Source of the DNA: Clostridiales bacterium
Lineage (GTDB): Bacteria; Bacillota; Clostridia; Oscillospirales; CAG-272
Length of the DNA stretch: 64,000 bases
NCBI GenBank assembly: GCA_012800735.1
Contig: JAAZIU010000034.1
Span: 1-64,000, forward strand
Direction: 5' to 3'
The translations under genes were made by a program, and so were the position numbers. The notes beneath the pieces were generated by a model. The model was given only the letters and a program-made list of their open reading frames with translations. It was not told the origin of the DNA and did not search any database. Positions within the stretch are counted from its first letter, which is position 1; every line of letters starts with the position of its first letter. Below are positions 10,040 through 18,519 of the stretch, piece by piece.

Positions 10040-10900
10040 ATGGTTCAAAAAGTAGTATTGCTGGGCGCGGGGGGAAAAATGGGTATGCGCATTACCCCGA
10101 ACATTAAGGATGAACCGTCCTACGAAATCTCTTATGTGGAGATTAGTGAAAAGGCTGCGCAGGCGCTGAAAGAAAAACACGGTGTGACTTCCTCTCCCGG
10201 ATCAGAACCGGTAAAGTCGGCTGATATTGTTGTGTTTGCGGTGCCTGATAAGCTTATCAAAAATGTTTCTGCCGACATTGTGCCTCAGATGAAAACCGGA
10301 GCGATGGTCATCGGACTTGATCCTGCCGCTCACTTCGGAGAAGTAATGTTTATGCGGGAAGACCTGAAATACTTCGTCGTGCATCCTTGTCATCCCAGTC
10401 TTTTCCCGTTTGAAGACGGAATCAGCGAAGCTGCGCAGCGGGATTGGTTCGGCGGCACGGGAGCCGCAAAGATGGATATGGTTTGCGCTATCCATCAAGG
10501 TTCGGATGAAGACTATGAGCGGGGCGAAGCTTTCGCGCGTCTTATGTTTAAACCCATAGACAAAGCTTTCCGCATAACCATTGATCAGATGATTCTTTTG
10601 GAGCCGGCTCTTGTCGAATCCATCACCGCACCCTTGGTCAAAGGTATGCGTATGGCGGTGGATGCCTGCGTGGAAAAAGGCGTGCCGCGGGATGCGGTGA
10701 TGTCATTCGTTATGGGACACCTTAAGGTACAGTTTGGCGTATTGTTTGACTTTGCCGGATTCCCTTTTTCCGACGGAGCTAATTTGGCATTGCGCAATGC
10801 GATGGACGTTATTTTTAAGCCGGATTGGTTAGAAAATATCATGAATAAAGAAGCGGTTGAAAAAAGCGTTCATGATATTACTCATGAACTGAATGACTAA
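10040..10900 (+). CDS. phosphogluconate dehydrogenase C-terminal domain protein, candidate D-apionate oxidoisomerase
   Basis: 'VVLLGAGGKMGMRI' Rossmann motif, 'HPCHPSLF', C-terminal 6PGDH-like domain. Confidence 0.7.
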   Translation: MVQKVVLLGAGGKMGMRITPNIKDEPSYEISYVEISEKAAQALKEKHGVTSSPGSEPVKSADIVVFAVPDKLIKNVSADIVPQMKTGAMVIGLDPAAHFGEVMFMREDLKYFVVHPCHPSLFPFEDGISEAAQRDWFGGTGAAKMDMVCAIHQGSDEDYERGEAFARLMFKPIDKAFRITIDQMILLEPALVESITAPLVKGMRMAVDACVEKGVPRDAVMSFVMGHLKVQFGVLFDFAGFPFSDGANLALRNAMDVIFKPDWLENIMNKEAVEKSVHDITHELND

Positions 10901-10937
10901 AAAATAGAGTTATTTATCGTTGTTGATTCTAAATAAT

Positions 10938-10974
10938 AAAGTGCCTGCACTTAAATCGGTGCAAGCACTTTTTT
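10938..10974. terminator. bidirectional terminator between convergent operons
   Basis: aaagtgcctgcac...gtgcaagcacttt stem flanked by A- and T-rich tracts. Confidence 0.65.
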
Positions 10975-10984
10975 ATTTAATTCA

Positions 10985-11344
10985 TTACTCTTTGCCGGCG
11001 CAGTCATCAATATGCTGATGGCAAACGGAACCGGTTGATTTCAGTGAACCTTGCAGGTAAGCCTCAACCGATGTTTTTGATTCGCCGGAAGCTCCTACGA
11101 TAACTTCAACGTTTCTTTCATTGAAAATCTGTACTGCGCCGCCGCCCATACCGCCGCTGATAATTACATTTACACCTCTGTCGGCGAGAAAGTTAGGCAG
11201 AAATCCGGGTTTATGTCCGGGATTTGCAACGGTTTCGCTTTTGATTATCTGCTTGTTTTCGGTGTCAAAAATCATGAAGCTTTCGCAATGTCCGAAGTGA
11301 TCGGCTACAATTCCTTTGTCGGTTGCTACTGCAATTCTAAGCAT
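10985..11344 (-). CDS. NifB/NifX-type dinitrogenase iron-molybdenum cofactor family protein
   Basis: 'RIAVATDKGIVADHFGHCESFMIFD', 'VNVIISGGMGGGAVQIF'. Confidence 0.85.
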   Translation of the reverse strand: MLRIAVATDKGIVADHFGHCESFMIFDTENKQIIKSETVANPGHKPGFLPNFLADRGVNVIISGGMGGGAVQIFNERNVEVIVGASGESKTSVEAYLQGSLKSTGSVCHQHIDDCAGKE

Positions 11345-11395
11345 TAATATTTTTCCTCCGTATTTTCTTATAATTTATATTATCGGTTTTTTTAT

Positions 11396-12217
11396 TTAAA
11401 AAGTCAATTCACTGCCTGCGGCAAGGTAATCAATACTGTCACCCATTACTGATTTCAACCTTTTATAGGGTTCAATACCGGTACAATGACAAGTATAATA
11501 CTTTGCTTTTGTATCTTTCAGATATTCAGCGATTCTGTCAATCACTTCCGGGGCTTCATCGCCGCCGGAACGGCTGGAAAGATGAAAACCGCCTATTACA
11601 CAGTCGGGCATTCGACCTTTCAGCGTGTAAAAATGCTTGACTATATTGACAATACCGTTATGAGCGCAACCGGTTATCAGCAGTATTTTCCCGTCTTCTT
11701 CTATCACGAGGTTTTGCTCATGTTCAAAGCTGTCGTGTATCATTTGTCCCTGATATTCTTTGAACAAAGTATTGTTTAATATTGGAAGCGGTTCGCTTTG
11801 CGGAATGCCGGAGAACACATAGATTCCATTACCGATATCATGATAGTCTGATGTAAAAACAATTTGTCTGTTCTGTTTCAGATTTTCATCAAGACCTATA
11901 TATGCAATTTTATTGTTTGAACGGGCTGAATAATATTTTTCAAATGCAAGCTGATGTATGATTACTTCGGCCTTTTCATTTTCTTCGAAAAATGTTTTCA
12001 GCCCTCCGCCATGGTCGTAGTGTCCATGCGAGATAACAAGGAAATCAATATCAGCAATGTTTATACCAAATGTTTTTGCATTTTGAAGAAACAGATCGCT
12101 TGCGCCTACATCAAACAATATTTTATGATTTTTTGTTTCGATATAAAGGCTTAAACCGTGTTCACTTGCAAAGTCCTTTGATATCGATGTGTTTTCAGAT
12201 AAGGTTTTAATAATCAT
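11396..12217 (-). CDS. MBL-fold metallo-hydrolase
   Basis: 'FLVISHGHYDHGGGLKTFF', 'ITGCAHNGIVNIVKH'; start MIIKTLSENT chosen. Confidence 0.85.
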   Translation of the reverse strand: MIIKTLSENTSISKDFASEHGLSLYIETKNHKILFDVGASDLFLQNAKTFGINIADIDFLVISHGHYDHGGGLKTFFEENEKAEVIIHQLAFEKYYSARSNNKIAYIGLDENLKQNRQIVFTSDYHDIGNGIYVFSGIPQSEPLPILNNTLFKEYQGQMIHDSFEHEQNLVIEEDGKILLITGCAHNGIVNIVKHFYTLKGRMPDCVIGGFHLSSRSGGDEAPEVIDRIAEYLKDTKAKYYTCHCTGIEPYKRLKSVMGDSIDYLAAGSELTF

Positions 12218-12221
12218 AACT

Positions 12222-13100
12222 TTAGTTAATGCTTTCTTCAAAAAGCAGGTCAATCGTCTTGTTATAAACCTCTTTTACCGCTGTGCCTGATTTACATTCA
12301 ATGTCTACTATGGTTAAACCATTATTTATGGCTTTAACTGCGTTTGAGTCATAAGGAATAACGCCGACAAAGGTAAGTTCTTGTTTTTCACAGAAATCTT
12401 TGATTTTTTTTGTATTTTCGATATTTGTATCGTATTTATTGATACATACCGCAGTTTTTATTCCGAATTTCGCTGCCGTATCAATGATACGCTCCATATC
12501 GCTGATGCCTGACAATGAAGGTTCTGCAACAATCAAAACCATATCTACGCCGTTAAGAGAGGCAATTACCGGACATCCTATTCCCGGTGAACCGTCGATT
12601 ATAGCAAGTTCTGCATTGACCGCCGATGACCTCATTTGTTTTTTTACCTCAGTAACGAGTAAGCCTGAGTTGCCGCTGCCCATTTTGAGCTGCGCCGTGG
12701 AAAAAACTTTGCCGGAGTCAGAATAAAGAGTCAGCTCGCCGTCAACCGACGGAACCATTAATATAGCATCAACGGGACAGACATACTCGCAGACGCTGCA
12801 CCCTTCGCAAGCGAAATGGTCAACTTTGTATTCATCGTTGGTAATTGAAATGGCATCAAAGCGACAATTCTGTTTGCATTGATCGCAGCCGATGCACATT
12901 TCAGAGTTTATTTCTGCTTTCGACAGTCCGTAGTAATCTGATTTTATCGGTTCCACATTCCAATCGGAAATGAGGTGCAGGTTAGGAGCATCCACGTCGC
13001 AATCCGCATATGCTCTGGCGTCGGCGAGCTTTATAAACGCGCTTGCTATCGTCGTTTTGCCGGTACCGCCTTTACCGCTGAGGATCAGCAGCTGCCGCAT
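12222..13100 (-). CDS. Mrp/MinD-superfamily P-loop ATPase with inserted 2x[4Fe-4S] ferredoxin domain
   Basis: 'ILSGKGGTGKTTIA', 'CIGCDQCKQNC', 'CEGCSVCEYVCP'. Confidence 0.9.
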   Translation of the reverse strand: MRQLLILSGKGGTGKTTIASAFIKLADARAYADCDVDAPNLHLISDWNVEPIKSDYYGLSKAEINSEMCIGCDQCKQNCRFDAISITNDEYKVDHFACEGCSVCEYVCPVDAILMVPSVDGELTLYSDSGKVFSTAQLKMGSGNSGLLVTEVKKQMRSSAVNAELAIIDGSPGIGCPVIASLNGVDMVLIVAEPSLSGISDMERIIDTAAKFGIKTAVCINKYDTNIENTKKIKDFCEKQELTFVGVIPYDSNAVKAINNGLTIVDIECKSGTAVKEVYNKTIDLLFEESIN

Positions 13101-13936
13101 GATTGCACCTCCTTTGTCACAGTTTGAAGCAGAACTGAAAACAGTTCCCGGTATTTTTCACTTTCATTTACGGCGATCTCGGCATTTGAGTTAAGTGTTC
13201 CGAGTTCATTGTCAAACGGGATACGACCTAATATCTTGATATTATTCTCTATACAAAATGTCTCAGCCGGATTTTTGCCGTCCAAGCATTTATTAAGAAC
13301 AACTCCGAACGGCTTTTTGAATAAAGTCACAAGCTCATATACCATATTAAGGTTATGCACGCCGAACAATGTAGGTTCGGCGACCAATATGCAATAGTCG
13401 GCATCTTTTATGCTTTCCATTACTATACAAGCGCTTCCCGGAGGACAGTCGATAACTGTCATTTTATCTGCTTCCTGATTTTCCGGTTCAAGCAGTTTTT
13501 TTATGATGGGAACCCCCGAGGCTTCACCGACATTCATAATACCGGTGTATACAGATACATTTCCGGAGGTTCCTTTTTGAACTGTACCGATAACCTTATC
13601 CTTTTCTGTCAAAGCTTTTTCGGGACAAATTAGGATACATCCGCCGCAGGAATGACATATCTCATCAAATACAATCAGTTTATTTGTATAGGCAAGAGCG
13701 TTGAATTTACAGAAATTTACGCATTTACGGCATCCGCTGCATAATTCTTCATCTGCCATCGGAATCTTTACGGTTACTTTTTCCTCTGTGATTCCTTCCG
13801 GTTTGAAAAATAGATGTCCGTTAGGTTCTTCAACATCGCAGTCAATGTATGTCGCTGTCTTTGCCGCTGCTGCCAAATTTACCGTGACAAGAGTTTTACC
13901 TGTGCCGCCCTTGCCGCTTAACACGGCAATTTTCAT
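13085..13936 (-). CDS. Mrp/MinD-superfamily P-loop ATPase with inserted 2x[4Fe-4S] ferredoxin domain
   Basis: 'IAVLSGKGGTGKTLVTVNLA', 'CSGCRKCVNFC', 'CHSCGGCILICP'; start at MKIAVLSG. Confidence 0.9.
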   Translation of the reverse strand: MKIAVLSGKGGTGKTLVTVNLAAAAKTATYIDCDVEEPNGHLFFKPEGITEEKVTVKIPMADEELCSGCRKCVNFCKFNALAYTNKLIVFDEICHSCGGCILICPEKALTEKDKVIGTVQKGTSGNVSVYTGIMNVGEASGVPIIKKLLEPENQEADKMTVIDCPPGSACIVMESIKDADYCILVAEPTLFGVHNLNMVYELVTLFKKPFGVVLNKCLDGKNPAETFCIENNIKILGRIPFDNELGTLNSNAEIAVNESEKYRELFSVLLQTVTKEVQSCGSC

Positions 13937-13937
13937 A

Positions 13938-14306
13938 TCAGTTGCTTCTGCGGCCATGAAAGCCGGCGTGAAAATCATCCAGCAAAGAAAGTTTGCCGTC
14001 AGTAAAAGCGTCAATGTTATCTTGAGCTGAACCGGCTATTGTTTTGTAAATCTTAATACCGGCTGCATTCAACACATCTGCGGCGTTTTGTCCGCAGCGA
14101 GGAGTCAGCAAAGCAGCTGCTTTGTTATCCACTATCATCTGAGCTGCTTTTATCCCTGCGCCGCCGGGGCTTGTCGCTGCGGTGTTTTCTATAAATGCGC
14201 TTTCCTTAGTTTCCGTATCATAAACTAGAAAATAAGGAGCGCGTCCGAAAGATGCGCATATATTTGTATCCAATGTTTTGTTATCTACAGGTATTGCTAT
14301 TTTCAT
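13938..14306 (-). CDS. NifB/NifX-type family protein
   Basis: 'KIAIPVDNKTLDTNICASFGRAPYFLVYDTE'. Confidence 0.85.
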   Translation of the reverse strand: MKIAIPVDNKTLDTNICASFGRAPYFLVYDTETKESAFIENTAATSPGGAGIKAAQMIVDNKAAALLTPRCGQNAADVLNAAGIKIYKTIAGSAQDNIDAFTDGKLSLLDDFHAGFHGRRSN

Positions 14307-14388
14307 TATATTTCTCCGTTCTTTTTGTAGTTTTCAATTTACTCAGTATGCTATGGCTGTTTTTTGCGGAAAGCTAATTCAATATAAA

Positions 14389-14751
14389 TCAACCGCCACG
14401 AAAACCTCTGCCGCGTCTTTGTCTGTGACAGCCGCGGCCGCAGCCGTTCCATGTACCTTCACAAAGACGGTATTCGCCGCCTTCGATCAGTAATATTTTA
14501 CCGTTGACCAATGATTCGGCAAGCTTTTTTCTTGCTGTGATATATATACCCTGAACTGTGCTGCGCGCTATATTCATCTGCGCGGCGCATTCTTCCTGTG
14601 TAAAACCTTCCAAATCAATAAGTCTTATAGTTTCATATTCGTCGACGGTCATTATGACATTTTCTTCTGATATTGCAGCAGAATCAAGAGGTCCGAACCT
14701 GTTAATCTCAGGCAAACAGCAAACTCTTCTCCACTTTACCGGTCTTGCGAT
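14389..14751 (-). CDS. DUF134 family HTH protein (apparent ATC start; TTG at 14715 is the alternative)
   Basis: '[10 protein letters not shown]', '[35 protein letters not shown]'; upstream in-frame codons read [12 protein letters not shown](L), matching the usual MARPxKxRRV N-terminus. Confidence 0.8.
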   Translation of the reverse strand: MARPVKWRRVCCLPEINRFGPLDSAAISEENVIMTVDEYETIRLIDLEGFTQEECAAQMNIARSTVQGIYITARKKLAESLVNGKILLIEGGEYRLCEGTWNGCGRGCHRQRRGRGFRGG

Positions 14752-14772
14752 ATTTCATCACCTCCATATGAT

Positions 14773-14808
14773 TCAGAGATAACCGGAGTACTATCCGGTT
14801 ATCCCTGA
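14773..14808 (-). promoter_or_regulatory. intergenic stem-loop between DUF5320 and DUF134 genes
   Basis: tcagAgataaccgga-gtacta-tccggttatcCctga; no following T-tract on the transcribed strand. Confidence 0.5.
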
Positions 14809-14814
14809 TGCCCA

Positions 14815-15111
14815 TTACAGGTCCTCTAACTCTTTTTCAATGACCTCAAGTCGATTTTGCAGGATGGTCTTCTCTTCATTCAGCAGCTCTTTTTGAGTTT
14901 TTTCGGAGGTCTGGTTGAAGAATCCCATACCTCTGCCGAAACCGCGACCGAGCCCGCGACCGAATCCGCGCCTGCAGGCAAATCCGATACCTAATCCTAT
15001 TGCTGCGAGACCGGCTCCGTATTTTAATGCATTAGCGCCTGTGCAAAATCCTAAACCTCTTCCGGTCATCGGACCGGCACCCATTGGGCCTGTTCCATCT
15101 CTTCTTGGCAT
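14815..15111 (-). CDS. DUF5320 domain-containing protein (Gly/Arg-rich)
   Basis: 'MPRRDGTGPMGAGPMTGRGLGFC' typical N-terminus; RBS aaggaggtg upstream of ATG at 15111. Confidence 0.85.
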   Translation of the reverse strand: MPRRDGTGPMGAGPMTGRGLGFCTGANALKYGAGLAAIGLGIGFACRRGFGRGLGRGFGRGMGFFNQTSEKTQKELLNEEKTILQNRLEVIEKELEDL

Positions 15112-15133
15112 GTATTTCACCTCCTTATAGTTT

Positions 15134-15183
15134 ATGGCATATGCCATCTACTTATATTATACACGGTTTTTGGCATATGTCAA
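15134..15183 (-). promoter_or_regulatory. promoter with paired palindromic operators for the Mrp/NifX operon
   Basis: minus strand TTGACA-N16-TATAAT; ATGGCATATGCCAT (15134-15147) and TGACATATGCCA (15171-15182) flank and overlap the promoter elements. Confidence 0.75.
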
Positions 15184-15327
15184 TAACTATTCGCGTATGT
15201 TTACAGAAAGTTTATGTTTTGAGACATTATCTCCGTTTAAAGCCAATAAATAATTAACCGATATTACATTGACTCGGAACATCCATACGACTAACACTAA
15301 AGATTTAATGCTTTATTTATAAAACAC

Positions 15328-15356
15328 TTGACAATCACGCTCATATTTGTTATTAT
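15328..15356 (+). promoter_or_regulatory. promoter for sialidase-like gene
   Basis: TTGACA-N17-TATTAT. Confidence 0.6.
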
Positions 15357-15394
15357 TATCTTAACACAAATAGCAAAAACCGAGGTAACACATA

Positions 15395-16462
15395 ATGAAG
15401 GTTTTAAGAGATTCCATCCTGTACAAAAACACTGATCATTATTCGGCTTTTACCTGTCTTACGCGCTGTTTAAACGGCGATATTCTTGTTGCTTTCAGAC
15501 TCGCGCCGAATGAAACACCATATCATCACCATCATTCGATGTCACGAGCCGTAATCATGCGAAGCTGCGACGAAGGCGAAACGTGGAGCGAACCTGTGAT
15601 GATCGCCCCGGATGATGATATAGGACAGCAGGATCCGCACATAACGACTCTTTCGGACGGAAGCATTTTTGCGTCTTATTTTACCTGGCAGGCTCATCCT
15701 ATGACGGAAAAACCGACTTTGTTTGACACATACGGTGAATTAGCTGTTACCAAAGGCGCGATATGGCGCTGCTGCGGAGTTCACTATGCGATATCAAAGG
15801 ATCACGGTTACACATGGACGAATTACGGGAAACTTATTCCGAAAGGCGCCTGTCGTGAAGTTTATGCTAATGCCGCGATGCATTCCAAAGCGGTTGAATT
15901 CAACGGCAAGCTGTTGCTGCCGATACGAGTAGAAGCGCCGGACAGCTATAAGCATTATCTTGTTGAGTCGTATGATAAGGGCGTGACTTGGAATTATGTC
16001 ACCGAAATCATACGCGCAAATCCCGAAAAGCATCATTATTATGACGAAGGGTATTTATACTTATCGCCTGACGGTACATTAACCTGCCTTTTTAGATGCT
16101 ATGACGAGGGAGGTTTAATGGAATATTGCAATTCCCGTGACGGAGGGCTTACGTGGAGCGAATCTGTAATGACAACGATATGGGGATTTCCGCAGACGAT
16201 AACGCCGATTTCCGGCAGCAGAGCATTCCTTACTTACGGCTACCGCAAAAAACCGCACGGAGTTCGCGCTAAAATCTTAAAAGATGATTTAAGCGATCTT
16301 GACGAAGCGCCGGAGATCGTTATATATGACGGCGGAAATGATGTTGATATCGGCTATCCTTCCGGACTTGAGCTTAAGAACGGCAATCTGCTTGTAACTT
16401 ATTATTGTATTGATCTTCCCGGCGATACACGAGTAATAAAGTGTGCGATCCTCGGAAAGTAA
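15395..16462 (+). CDS. sialidase/neuraminidase-family (BNR/Asp-box) protein
   Basis: Asp-boxes SCDEGETWSE, SKDHGYTWTN, SYDKGVTWNY, SRDGGLTWSE; no signal peptide. Confidence 0.8.
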   Translation: MKVLRDSILYKNTDHYSAFTCLTRCLNGDILVAFRLAPNETPYHHHHSMSRAVIMRSCDEGETWSEPVMIAPDDDIGQQDPHITTLSDGSIFASYFTWQAHPMTEKPTLFDTYGELAVTKGAIWRCCGVHYAISKDHGYTWTNYGKLIPKGACREVYANAAMHSKAVEFNGKLLLPIRVEAPDSYKHYLVESYDKGVTWNYVTEIIRANPEKHHYYDEGYLYLSPDGTLTCLFRCYDEGGLMEYCNSRDGGLTWSESVMTTIWGFPQTITPISGSRAFLTYGYRKKPHGVRAKILKDDLSDLDEAPEIVIYDGGNDVDIGYPSGLELKNGNLLVTYYCIDLPGDTRVIKCAILGK

Positions 16463-16507
16463 TATAATATAAAAAATAAGTAAACACAAAAACGGAGAAC
16501 TTTAGTA

Positions 16508-17941
16508 ATGAAAAAAGTTATCTTGATGCTTATAATCTTAGCTATGATTTGGACAACAGTTTCATGCAATTCGAATAAAAGCTCAGTTGATTCAGATAAT
16601 TCGATTGATGAAACTACATTATCGGAAGAAACAACCGCCGAAATACCCTCGAACGCGCCTAACTTTCCGGAGCGGGATTATGAGGGCTATGAGTTCAATG
16701 TTTTGGCCGAAAACGAGTATAACGCAAAATATCTCATTGATGTAGAAGAAGACGGCGACAAACTGAACGATGCAGCATATACGCGCAATCTTAAGGTTGC
16801 TGAGAGATTCAACATTGATTTTACTTGTACCGAAACACCGGAATCACAAATATATAACGATTTGAAAAAAACCGTTCTCTCAGGCGACAGTACATATTCT
16901 TTGGTTATTCCTAATCCGCTTTGGACAACCGCAAGCATGATGGCTGACCATCTGTTGTATAATATCAATGATCTCACATATGTCGATTTAAGCAAGCCAT
17001 GGTGGAACAGCTCGATCGTTGAAAATTTCAAGATCGGGGATAAGCTATTCTTCGCCACTGGAGATTATTCAATTACATATCAAGGCTTCGTCGTATTGCT
17101 TTACAACAAATTATATATCGAAAACTATAATTTGGAAAATCCTTATGAGACTGTATTCAACGATAAGTGGACTGTTGACAAATTCACTGAAATGCTGAAG
17201 CTTGTTTCCGCTGATATTGACGGCGACGGTAAGTTTACTAAAGAAGACCAATATGGCTATACCGCAATTGCCGGCTGCGGTTACATATTCATGTTTGCCT
17301 GCGACCAAAATATTACAGAGCCGGACACAGACGGAATACCGCGGCTTGCGCTGAATACCGAACGCATGGTTACCATTGTCGAAAAGTATTATGATATAAT
17401 GCGCAACGGTAATTATACTTATGTCGGCGGCGAGCGGGAGATACTTGACATATTCAAGGCGAACCGAGCGATGTTCACAGCGATAGATATCGGTTGTTAT
17501 TATGGGCGTACTCGAGACATTGAACTTGATTTCGGACTGCTTCCCTATCCAAAGCTTGATGAGGCGCAGGAAAAATACCTCGTGGGATTTGGCGGTGGTG
17601 TCTTCGCAGTTCCGAGACTTTGTGATGACCCCGAACGCACCGGAATAATATTGGAAGCGCTTAATTACGAAAGCTATGTGCATCTTCGCCCTGAATTTTT
17701 TGATACTGTACTTCACAACAAGTGTCTGAGAGACGAAGAATCGGTCAAAATACTAACCCTACTGCATGAAAACAAAAAATGCGACTTCGGTTTTAACTTT
17801 GACACGACCGGACTCGGATTTCAGGTTTTATCTACGCTGGTTGAGGGAAAGAAAAGTTATGATTTCGCTTCATATTATCAGACTATTGAGTCAAAGTTAA
17901 ACAATGGATTTGAGAAACTTATATCTAAAATAATGGAATAA
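16508..17941 (+). CDS. extracellular solute-binding lipoprotein
   Basis: lipobox ...TTVSCNS; 'DADIDGDGKFTKEDQYGY' Ca-loop; SBP family layout. Confidence 0.75.
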   Translation: MKKVILMLIILAMIWTTVSCNSNKSSVDSDNSIDETTLSEETTAEIPSNAPNFPERDYEGYEFNVLAENEYNAKYLIDVEEDGDKLNDAAYTRNLKVAERFNIDFTCTETPESQIYNDLKKTVLSGDSTYSLVIPNPLWTTASMMADHLLYNINDLTYVDLSKPWWNSSIVENFKIGDKLFFATGDYSITYQGFVVLLYNKLYIENYNLENPYETVFNDKWTVDKFTEMLKLVSADIDGDGKFTKEDQYGYTAIAGCGYIFMFACDQNITEPDTDGIPRLALNTERMVTIVEKYYDIMRNGNYTYVGGEREILDIFKANRAMFTAIDIGCYYGRTRDIELDFGLLPYPKLDEAQEKYLVGFGGGVFAVPRLCDDPERTGIILEALNYESYVHLRPEFFDTVLHNKCLRDEESVKILTLLHENKKCDFGFNFDTTGLGFQVLSTLVEGKKSYDFASYYQTIESKLNNGFEKLISKIME

Positions 17942-17970
17942 TACTCAGAGCATTAATAAAAAACAACTTT

Positions 17971-18010
17971 GCCTCTTTGCTAACTTAATTGAGTTAGTAA
18001 AGAGGCTTTT
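17971..18010. terminator. terminator
   Basis: gcctctttgctaact-taattg-agttagtaaagaggc + TTTT. Confidence 0.65.
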
Positions 18011-18021
18011 GTCTTTCATCC

Positions 18022-18468
18022 TTATTGAATTGCTTCTAAATTCTTTTTCGTTACATATATATGACCTATCGCGAATAATATAGCAAATCCTGCGAGCAGC
18101 CAATGCCGCAGCAAAAGACCGTTTAACAGAAAAATACACGCCGGCAGCACAGCTAATATTATAGCTCTACCCTTTGTCTTTTTTTCGAAATACAGAGCAA
18201 AGATAAATAAATATACAAACAACAGAGTACCATTTCCAATAAAATACAACAGCATTTCAAAAACATGTGCAAAACCGAATTTCCAAACAAACAATGGCAG
18301 CCACATCAATATAATACAAGCGTATCTTCCTATCTGCTCAATTATGTTCATCGCTTTGTTGGTGCAAAGGTTTTTCTCGCCTTTGTTTTTAAATGCGTAA
18401 ATTATGTTGGGTATAAGTATGATAACAACTATTACTGCGCCAAATAAATTTATCCATCCGAATTCCAT
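18022..18468 (-). CDS. hypothetical membrane protein
   Basis: 148 aa with several hydrophobic segments, ATG preceded by aaggag. Confidence 0.6.
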   Translation of the reverse strand: MEFGWINLFGAVIVVIILIPNIIYAFKNKGEKNLCTNKAMNIIEQIGRYACIILMWLPLFVWKFGFAHVFEMLLYFIGNGTLLFVYLFIFALYFEKKTKGRAIILAVLPACIFLLNGLLLRHWLLAGFAILFAIGHIYVTKKNLEAIQ

Positions 18469-18519
18469 GGACTTCTCCTTCGTTTGCCGATTTTATCTGA
18501 TGTAGTTAACAAATCATAT

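Noticed and set aside
15111-15147. ORF-track start of DUF5320 at 15147 (MAYAINYKEVKY)
   Set aside because: The ATG lies in the operator palindrome near or upstream of the likely transcription start; ATG at 15111 has an ideal SD
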